A DNA stretch of 64,000 bases from assembly GCF_003473485.1 (NCBI RefSeq), contig NC_053049.1, positions 29,347,292-29,411,291 on the forward strand. The letters run 5' to 3'. The position numbers were made by a program, and so were the translations under genes. Shown here piece by piece: positions 55,378 to 64,000 of the stretch. Position 1 is the stretch's first letter; the number at the start of each line of letters is the position of its first letter. This DNA comes from Medicago truncatula. Its lineage: Eukaryota > Streptophyta > Magnoliopsida > Fabales > Fabaceae. A model generated the notes under the pieces. That model ran no database searches. It had not been told where the DNA came from and was given only the letters and a program-made list of their open reading frames with translations.

Positions 55378-58300
55378 GCATCTGTAATATAGATCAATAA
55401 ATATGGATTTTATGATGATGATGATGATGATGATAAAATATTGTTTATTTGTCATTTAAGCATTTGATGTTTTTACCTATGGGTTTTTATGTTTGAATAA
55501 TTATCCTAGTATATTAATAATAAAAGATATTTTTTGGTAGTTTCTTGTTGTTTGATACTGATACTGAATCTATTGCTGTTAGGGACATCTTTTGTTATTT
55601 TCACATATATTAAAAAGCATGGATCAAAAGCCAGTGGCGAAAAATATTTGAAAAATCAAATAGGATAGAAATGAAATTCTAATGGTGGATCTTTTTTTTT
55701 TTTTTTTTGAAGGAGGATCTTCGGACTCCGCAGAAATCTGTCAATATTTTGGATTAAATCTTATTGTTTCTATGAATAAATTCCTACTCCTCTTCTCCAT
55801 GCAGATGGATTTATTCTTCTATTCTAAGTTCTAGAAAAGCTTTAGGACAAAAAAATTAAGATATTTATAAGAATTTTGAAAACTTTAAAATTTTAAGAAA
55901 AGCTGAAAACTTGTTTCACCCTTCAAATTTGCTTGTTTAACCCTTTAAAATTTGCTAGTTTTAACGTAATCCCATAGTTATATAGATTACCATTTTTTTC
56001 TCCTCACAAAGTCCATCTACGGAAAATAATCTAACATGACAAAAATTTACTAAAGTTTCCGACAAATATTGTAGTGTTAATGTAATCACGTCAAGTAAAA
56101 GAAGTGATAGATTACCATTTATTTTCTCACAAGTCTATTTACGAAAAATAATCATATTCGAGATATTGTCCGACACCTTTTTTTTATTTGGGATTTTAAC
56201 ATCTCTTTCTATTGTAGGAGTCTAACTACATTAATAGTAATTGATTACTAATTTTATTAGCGAGCTATGACCTAACCTAGCTTATAGTGGGTGTAGATTA
56301 GAGTCAATTCAGAGAAAACGATTTTGCTCACAAGCTAGGTGTTTTAGGTAGGTATAGACTTTTGGTCCAAAGAGTAGTATGTGCCATATTACTCGCGTTA
56401 GTTATTGTTGTAGGTAGATGAATTACTCTTTAGGCAATCTAGCAAATCGACTTCAACACTAGTTAACTACCGTTTGCTTCTAAACCATACTTAACTCCGT
56501 TCCAATGGTATGTATATGACAATATTGGAACTGTAGTTATCTATAATTTGACGTAATTTTAGAATTTTTAGGTGCTCGTGACTCGTAAGCAATTCTATGC
56601 TATATTTTACACTTTTCTCTTTTCCACTTCTTTTCACAAGACAACATATTTGATTTGAGTGAGATTATTTCGAATACTCCTTCTAAACAAAAACTTTTAA
56701 AATGTCGTTGAATATCTATTTTTCTCTTATAAGCAAATTTTATTTACCACGAGTAAATTAACATAAGATGTACACAACTGCCCTAATCCGTGTAGAAATT
56801 CACCCATAAACCAAGTACACACCATTAAGATTCAACAATAAAACACCCCTCAAACTGCTGAACCAAATGCCACCTCCTTAATGATTAAAATTGAAACCAA
56901 AACGCCTACATCAGTAAAAACACAACATACATTTTTTAGGAAGAAATTCAAGCTATTTCATGGATAATAAGAGGACCAATACAAGGAGTGTAGATGATAA
57001 AATATTTAGGGACTAACTATAAAAAGAGCTATCAAGAGCTATGAAGGAAATATGCTCCAAAACCGTAAGAGAGGGAGATCACATCTCCACCAAAAATTTA
57101 AGACATTAAATATATGAGTCTTTCATATATATTTAATATTTAGCTCACACTTAAATACAAACCCTTCTTTTGGCAATTTGTGAAATATAGTACAACCTTT
57201 TGACAATTTTTGGAACCTAAGCAACAAGTATAATACTTGAATCAAATATATTAAAATAAAACATGAATGAAAATTTTCGTTTATTTACCTCTAAACCAAA
57301 AGCAACATTAACTTTATTTTGTTTATGTATATAATGGCTGTTTGATGCATGCATGAGAGATTCCGAAAAAGTCATACAAAAATCCACTTGAGTTGATTCA
57401 ATGGTGTTGGATTGAAACTTTAAAATATGTCCTTCCTAAGATCTTAGATTCAATTTTCCCTAGTTTGTCTTCTTAAAAAAAAAAATCATACCAAAGAGAA
57501 AAAGGGATGTCAAATTATCAGAATATATTGTTAACTGGGTCAGGTTTTATGTCCCCCAATTTTTATGTAATTTTTCCCGTTTTTTAATAATATATGAGCA
57601 ATTGACAACATATTAGATTAGGACACCAACTTAATTGGACACTATTATTTTTTATGTCATTATGCTCTATGCTTATAGAAAAAAAATAGTCCAAATTACG
57701 TGTTAAAACTATATTTTTGCCATACATATTTTCAAACACGAGAAAAAAAAAATGTTAATGGGAAGTATAGAATCAGAATGTGTTTTAAAACGATGTTAAC
57801 TCATGTTTTAAAACAAACATATGAAAAAAATAAATAAATATAGGACCATGGATACTTTGGGTGTTACAATTAAATAAGTTTTGTCAAAGAGGTGCAATTA
57901 GGATTTATGGGGTGTTACTAGAAAAAAAATCTTATAATATTTTCAAACTATCGATGAAAAATACATTAAAATAGATCTATTTTCAAATTCCATCCATTAG
58001 AAAATGTTAATTAAGGAACATCCTAAACATGACTAATCCTTACCATGACTAGTTTCATATTGCACAATAGATTTAAGCTGAAACCATATATCTCAGCACC
58101 GTCAGAAAAAAACAATTTTCTCATGATCTTATGACACATCCAAACCAATGTTTGTATGTTACATATCTGTCCCACATGCCTAAAGGTGAAAGCGAATTAA
58201 TCATATAAAGTTTGTGTACTATGTATATATGCTTTTTGATGCATGCTGAAGGTTCCAAAATGGAAAACATATTGCAAGTTCAGACACTTTGGACCACATG

Positions 58301-59149
58301 GTATGCTCCTCAATATGCACATATCATCACACTATAAGATACTTTGTCTATTTTTGGTTATTGTTCTATCTATAGTCTATTTTAAGGTAAAAATTGTAAC
58401 TCTAACATCTAATTCTTTTCTTACATAGCCAAATAAACAAATTCAGATGACTATAATGATCTGTCTATTTTAGTATAACTATTACACAAGCAACATAAAC
58501 ATGCCTATTTGAAACATAACATCTTACAACTACACTTTTTGAGTGTTTTCTTAATTGGTCATAGGATCAAATCTAGCCCGTGCAAGTAGGGGTTGTGATC
58601 TGTCATCGCGAGCATTGCTCAGTTGCCATGAACAATACATTGTTATATATAGGGATTGAGGTTCAAACCTCGGACACCCCATTTATTCATCTTAAAAGGT
58701 GAATTCTAGCCACTAGTTAATTTGACAAAAAAAAAGAAAAAACATAAAAAGATAGCATGTGTGTAATTTTGTCTTTGAAATATGAAGACACTAGAGTGAT
58801 AATTAGCATTTGCCTGTTTAGGAATATCAACTTGTATAAATACATAAAAATACATTATATTGATCTGTCCACATTCCCCTTTCTGTCTCTTCAATGCAAA
58901 TTGTTAAGTTAAAGAATTGAACTTTTATATATGTATATATCAATATTCCCCCCTTAAGTCTAAAATGTAACTTCCATATTACATAAATAAATAATTTAAA
59001 TAAAAAAATATAATATAAAAGATAAGAAAAAGGAATTCCTCAAAAAGATTATAGACTCTTTCTTCCTTCATGATAATTAATAAATAATTATTTTTGAAGA
59101 ATTCCTTGTTCTTACCTTTTCTCAATTTAATTTTTTTTCCTTCAATAAT
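55378..59149. other. Intergenic between ALDH and XTH, no gene recognised
   Basis: AT-rich. It includes a (GAT)n run just behind ALDH (about 55413-55435), poly-T at 55690-55709, and a SINE-like segment at about 58560-58745. The two genes converge on this interval. No RNA gene or protein domain seen. Confidence 0.5.
58560..58745 (+). mobile_element. tRNA-derived SINE-like element
   Basis: It contains 'gcattgctcagttgccatg' (A-box-like), 'attgaggttcaaacctcgg' (B-box-like), 'ttcatcttaaaaggtgaatt', 'ctagccactagttaatttg' and a terminal A-rich tail from about 58728. This order matches common legume SINEs as I recall them. The left boundary is uncertain. Confidence 0.5.
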
Positions 59150-60908
59150 TCATTGACATTCTGGTGGTAAAACTTTGTATCTAGTTCTATCATTACAATA
59201 AGAATAAAACATGAGTTTTCTTCTTGCCCAATCCATAGCTCCTATCTGTTGTTGTGATAGCTTAGTAAACTCTGCTCCATCAACAGGGTCTAGTCCTGAA
59301 GGGTTGGACTTAGAACATGAAGAAATTGGTGATTTTGGATCATTTATGCAACCACTTAATTCCATTTCAGCAAGTGAAACAACAAATGGTCCATATTTAT
59401 AGTTCACAGGGTATTTTCCTCCATGTGTAGCCCATTCTGAACCATCCCATATTGTTGCATATAATGACATTGGTTTCAATGGATAAATAAAAGAGGGTGT
59501 GTTTTTGTGTATGAATTCTCTCACTGGAATATTGTCAACAAAGAATCTACAAAGGCCAAAATAAAAAGTCTATCAGGTGTCAGTTCAACGGTAAAAATTT
59601 GATCCAGTAATATTAACGTATAAACTTTAAATCTCTTATGAGATGATTATAAAATGATCATACTCCTCTCTGGTCTTAAATATATACAAAAAGTCAAATG
59701 TATTTGATTTAAATTTGAACAAAATACATTTAACTTTGTGCATATATTTAAGATCAGATGGAGAGAGTAAGAATTCCTCCCATAGTTTCAAATTGCAATT
59801 GTTGCGGTTAAACTGTGTCACATGTGAAACGGTCAAAGTTACAGTTGTGACAGCATTGTGGAGACTTCAAAATCCGCTATCTCATGACCGTAGATCACAA
59901 TTTAAAACTATGATTTCTCCCTTTCCCAAATTTTTATTAAAAAAAATATTTATAATTTAGTCCTTGCACAATTATATAATGATGCTATTTTTGAAAATTG
60001 AAAGACTTACACTGTGTGATAACTGTTCCACAAGATGCTATAATAATGGTGCTGCTGTGTTGGATCAAACCAGAGATAGAATTTCTCTTCTCTTCCTGTT
60101 CTGACACTTCCATTGGCATAGATATTTGTTTGAATAACCCAATCATTTCTCTTGTCATGACCAAGTAGTTCAATATCTATCTCATCATGGTTGTGAGGAA
60201 ATTTATCTGCATTTGACAACTGATATTTTCTCCAGTTAAATATAATGTCTTCACAAATCATAGCCTAAAAAATAAATTAGTATAATCTCTAGTCTATGAA
60301 GCACGGACACTCCTCAGATAAGGCGTGTCCCCGTGCCAGACACGTGTCGTGTCCGACACTCATACGACACCGACACATATAATTACACTGAATTATGTGA
60401 TTTTCTATCATGTCAGTATCCGTGTCGTGTCTGATGTCAGTATCTGTGTTTCATACTCATAAACAAATTAAAGAATAATGAAGAAGCTAGCTTACATAAA
60501 AAGCAACTACAACGCCAGGTGACAAACCAGCAGGTAATTTGATTGCAGCACTAAAGAATCCATATGAGTATCTACTTTGGGATACCAAGCCAGAGCCTAA
60601 AAGAACACATTTTATAAATAAATGAACAAAGAATTAGAAATAAGTTAATTTCATTGGTAAAAGTGGTTTTCATATAAACCTGAAATTTTGTCAAGAGCTA
60701 GGGTGGCCATGGACCCATTACTAAGAAACTTGACATTTGAGGCTCCAAAAGCATTAGAAAAAGCACTTTCAATTGTGACATGAGGAAAAGAATTGGTTAT
60801 GTGTGTGACACTTGGAGGTGAATAAGGCCTACTATGTGAAGAAACCAATGTTGTTAAGGAAAATATTAGTAGAAATGAGAAGGGTAGGTTTTGATGCAAA
60901 TGAGTCAT
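59150..60908 (-). CDS. XTH33: Xyloglucan endotransglucosylase/hydrolase, XTH33-like (4 exons)
   Basis: Exons on the minus strand: 60908-60680, 60596-60496, 60219-60011 and 59546-59150; introns are GT...AG and phases join, giving 311 residues. The N-terminus has a hydrophobic segment ([15 protein letters not shown], residues 10-24), a signal or membrane anchor. The GH16 catalytic motif [10 protein letters not shown] is at residues 121-130, with nucleophile Glu123 and acid/base Glu127, and an N-glycosylation site follows at Asn146-Gly-Ser. The XET C-terminal domain includes [13 protein letters not shown] and the terminal Cys pairs. XTHs cut and rejoin xyloglucan in the cell wall. Resemblance to the XTH33 subgroup ([27 protein letters not shown]) is from recall; assignment to XTH is firm, to 33 fairly so. 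Confidence 0.93.
59663..59767. mobile_element. Short Stowaway-like MITE in XTH intron 3
   Basis: 105 bp with imperfect inverted ends CTCCTCTCTGGTCTTAAATA and (complement) CTCTCTCCATCTGATCTTAA, flanked by TA on both sides. Found in the last intron. Confidence 0.7.
60297..60460. repeat. Dispersed GACAC-rich repeat in XTH intron 2
   Basis: Contains 'gacacgtgtcgtgtccgaca', 'catacgacaccgacacatat' and 'gtatccgtgtcgtgtctg'. Related to the stretch in ALDH intron 6. Confidence 0.7.
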
Positions 60909-60956
60909 GTTTATTTAGGACACAAGATGATGTGAAAATTAACATGGAAGATTAGG

Positions 60957-60965
60957 TATATATAT
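60957..60965 (-). promoter_or_regulatory. Probable TATA box of XTH
   Basis: TATATATA about 50 bp upstream of the start codon on the minus strand. Confidence 0.45.
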
Positions 60966-60966
60966 T

Positions 60967-63080
60967 GTGGTTGGTTTGTTTAATGGGGTTCATATATTTC
61001 ATAATCTTTGCTTAGTTGTTTTCTAGCTGGCCAATGTCTACTTGGCTTTCTCTTTCAATCTATAGTGATTCCTCCATCACTTATTTTAAGACTCACTTTT
61101 GAAATCTTTATGTCCCTTAGTATAGGATATTCTTTTTCAAAATTTCACTTACTTAATAATTTCTTTACAAAAATATTCTTTTCTCTCTCTTTAACCCTCA
61201 AGTTTTAAAGAAAAACAGACACATATAATCTATAGTTCGATCATAAAGTAAATAAAGTTTAATCAATTATTGTTTTATTCATAATTCTACTCGGAGTCTC
61301 TCGAATAATCTGTCTTTAATTGAAATTAATTAACCATTTGAACTAAATTTAATTTTCAATTGAGAAACGTAAATTTGTTTCTCTAGAATCATATTTATAA
61401 TTGTAAAGGTAATTATGAGAAAAAAAATTAATATATTTATTATTATAACTATATTATTATTATTATTATACTCGTAAAGTTTATAAGTTGGTCTTATAAC
61501 AAAGGACGGAGGAAATATATTTTTTGGTGGGTGTCTTGGATCTTAATGGCAACATTCCAAAGTGTCATGTGCAAGGTGATTTCTTGGTTTGGCAGGGTTT
61601 GTGTAGTGGGGCTTGGCCTAAAGTTAGAGGTATGGAATAGAATGGACGTTTAGTTAATGTTTGATGGGCAGTCTCAATCTTCCTTGCATGGTTGTAATGT
61701 CCATTACATGTCTCGTTCGTTAATTCTAGCTGTAATCCTATTGGGAACAACTAATAGAGTTTGAAACGTGTACAATTTGATTTTGATTGCCAAAAAATTA
61801 ACACGGTGAAGGGTGGATAAAATAAATTAGCACTTTTTTTCTTCTTTCCATTTTTAACACTATTCATTTTCTCGATGAGATGTATATTCATTGCTAAGAG
61901 TTTGACCTTAATTTATAATAATTTTCACATTACCTTTTTTAAAAAAAAATAAAAAATATCTAGAGGACACCAATATTTAGGTGACCATTCCAATTAATAA
62001 TATGTTGTTTTTATAAACTATGTATTTGCAAATGCAATATTAGAGATTAATCTCTCAAGTTGAAAAGAAACGGCACAAGTTAACCATAAAGATCTCAAAA
62101 GTTGTAACAATTTACATTTTCCGAATTCAAACTAAAGACTATCGTTTAGGTTAAATGCAATCTAAATTTAAATGGGTTTTAAAAAATAATAACTATTTTG
62201 TTTCTAAATATATCAATTTTTTATGTTTTTAAATTAGGGTATCTAGTTTAGAGGCTTTAAATTTCATTGATATATCAAGAAGAGACAATCCTTTTTTTTT
62301 TTTGACAAATGAAAAAAGAATACTTGGTTTGTAGGAAAGTATATATTAGCATGCGTATATACTTCTACTTTTGAAATGTATACTAACTATACTATATATA
62401 GTGTAACAAATTTCGGGTGGTTGAATTGAAATGGCATAGAAATACCCTTTCACACGGACCAAGCAATCTTAAATGCCCTAGTAATTTCAGCTTAAATTGC
62501 TAAGCTGAAAATGGTTAAGAGGTGGGTAAAGCATGGTTATATAGATTAATCAAGCGAATCAAAATGAGGAATCTACAACTTTAATTAATTAACGATATAA
62601 CATAAAGCTAATTATATAAATGCATGCTAAGCAGAAGATTTTAAGTATCTTTATGCATGAAAATGACCAAATCTGACAGGAGTTACTTAGCTGGCAAACA
62701 AAGGAATCTGATGCAACTAAACATCACAAGACGTATCATATCCATGTTGATTTTGTATTTTTCTTTTGCAATCAATTTGCTATTAGGAAAAAAAAATGGT
62801 TTTATGCATATATGATGCATCATATTAAGAAAAAGGACGTGCAACTTGATGGTGGTCACAAGGATATTTATGGCATAGAATTACTTTTCTTTGCTATAGC
62901 ACTAAATTGCTGACTGAATCTTAAATATTCGTGAAAGAAAACAAGAGAGAGAGAGAGAGGACATTGACAATATGCAAGTAGGACCAGTGTGTGCGTACAT
63001 GGAAAAGGTAATATGTAGAACCAAGCCATGTCTTCAACTAATCCATCACTTGATGCTATTCTATTGGAATTTTGTGATAT
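60967..63080. other. Intergenic, no gene recognised
   Basis: XTH upstream region and beyond, AT-rich. A 'ggacggaggaaatatat' half-end at about 61504 looks like one end of a lost Stowaway element. A GA microsatellite lies at 62944-62959. No coding or RNA signal. Confidence 0.5.
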
Positions 63081-63096
63081 TGAGTTCGAGCACAAT

Positions 63097-63375
63097 ACAA
63101 CAACACCAAACCTTATTCCATTAAACGGGGTCGACTATATGGATCAAATTACGACATAGTGTTTTATTATAAACTATATTTGGTCCAACTTATTGACCTC
63201 TAAATCTTTTCTAATGGTTTCTCTAATAGTTTTCCTAGGTCTCCCTCTACCTCTTTTTATCTGACTCTCTTCCATTTGATCTACTCTTCTTACAACGGCA
63301 TGTATGAGTTTTCTCTCTACATATCTAAATCATCTAAGCCTATTTTCTACCAACTTTATAGATCCTACCCCTACA
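63097..63375 (-). mobile_element. 5'-truncated RTE-type LINE with 16-bp target duplication
   Basis: 279 bp flanked by a perfect direct repeat TGAGTTCGAGCACAAT (63081-63096 and 63376-63391). On the minus strand it encodes the end of an RTE reverse transcriptase (RRVDQMEESQ, then KRGRGRPRKTIRETIRKDL) and then a 3' region containing the complement of 'ggggtcgactatatggatc' and a TTG-type tail. All upstream sequence is missing, the normal 5' truncation. Confidence 0.87.
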
Positions 63376-63391
63376 TGAGTTCGAGCACAAT

Positions 63392-64000
63392 GTATAGATT
63401 TATGTACTTGCAGAAAAAGTACGGTAAGGATTCTAGGGTTAAGAATCGTAGACTAGGGTTCTAATCTAGGGTTTTTAGACTGAATAATGGATCCTCTTAG
63501 AATGACCCCAAGGGGGTTATTTATAGCCTGCTAATGGGCTTTTTCCTGCGTGACTTAAGCTCTAAGAAAGTAGGGTTTTTAGTCTTTTTGGCTTATTTAG
63601 GCGGTTTAAGGCGACTTCTAGAGGTTTCTAGAAGCCGAGGTGGGCGGCGTCCTGAGGAGGACGCGCCTAGACCTCCAAAGTCCCTTCTATAGGGCACCTA
63701 AGCCCTTCTGGAGGGCTTTTAACCCTTAGGAATATTTATGACGGTCGACAGCCCCCCAAGCACGAGGCTTGGAACAAGGCGTGGTGCTTTTAAAGCTGAA
63801 GAGTTCCTAAAAATAGATTCAGGAAAGTTCTGAGGGTCTAAGTCCAATAGAGCTTTTGGAGAACCCTTTTAGGTCTTTTACAAAGGGCGTTTAGGATCCT
63901 TCCGAGGGTTTCTAAACTCCTTAGGAATATTTATGACGGTCCACAGCCCCCCAAGCACGAGGCTTGGAACAAGGCGTGGTGCTTTTGATTCTTTATGAGG
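63392..64000. repeat. LTR-like sequence running off the window
   Basis: A GC-richer stretch with repeated 'ctagggtt' words, then a segment 'ccttaggaatatttatgacg' through 'ccccccaagcacgaggcttg' present twice (63724 and 63919, period 195). A near-palindrome GGCGTCCTGAGGAGGACGC lies at about 63648-63666. The character is that of an LTR, but neither end is in view. Confidence 0.45.

Overview
The window looks like nuclear DNA of a legume of the inverted-repeat-lacking clade (Medicago, pea, vetch or clover type; Medicago is my best guess). Three things point there: a small tandem array of nodule cysteine-rich (NCR) peptide genes, which are known mainly from that clade; a giant Ogre-type Ty3 retrotransposon; and AT-rich, intron-containing plant genes. 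There is nothing prokaryotic here.

Layout. Positions 1-9690 hold decayed transposon remnants (a Ulp1-like protease fragment with AGCGCT subterminal repeats, a plant transposon ORF fragment, a LINE 3' end) interleaved with four NCR units (genes at 1779, 7083, 8290 and 9464). The fourth NCR gene is destroyed. A 183-bp MITE sits in its second exon, and a 24.5-kb Ogre-like element (9854-34324) sits in the right terminal repeat of that MITE, so the last 20 codons of the gene lie at 34358-34417. The Ogre is itself a nest. It lacks reverse transcriptase and is full of minisatellites. Its gag is split by a very young non-autonomous Athila-like element (20298-28227), and it carries two solo LTRs of one further family (15368-17464 and 31055-33315).

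From 34346 to 44400 the NCR flank resumes. It is followed by a four-copy tandem repeat with CT/TA microsatellites, a Stowaway MITE, a badly decayed L1-type LINE, and a second copy of the block that precedes NCR1. That copy is interrupted by a solo LTR and leads to a fifth NCR gene (43217-43480) with an altered, acidic C-terminus. A 405-bp tandem duplication carrying a SINE lies behind it.

From 44400 to the end the window is more gene-like. There is an Athila-like LTR (about 45510-46776), a fold-back element (47488-47893), a complete 11-exon mitochondrial aldehyde dehydrogenase gene (51450-55377, + strand, 541 residues) and a complete 4-exon xyloglucan endotransglucosylase/hydrolase gene (59150-60908, - strand, 311 residues, XTH33-like). 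Near the right edge are a 5'-truncated RTE-type LINE with a perfect 16-bp target duplication and part of an LTR-like sequence. The two housekeeping genes show no functional link to the NCR array.

The most unusual signal is a class of short GC-rich palindromes. They recur as clusters inside several otherwise unrelated LTRs, and in one family the cluster is replaced by a different motif between two copies.
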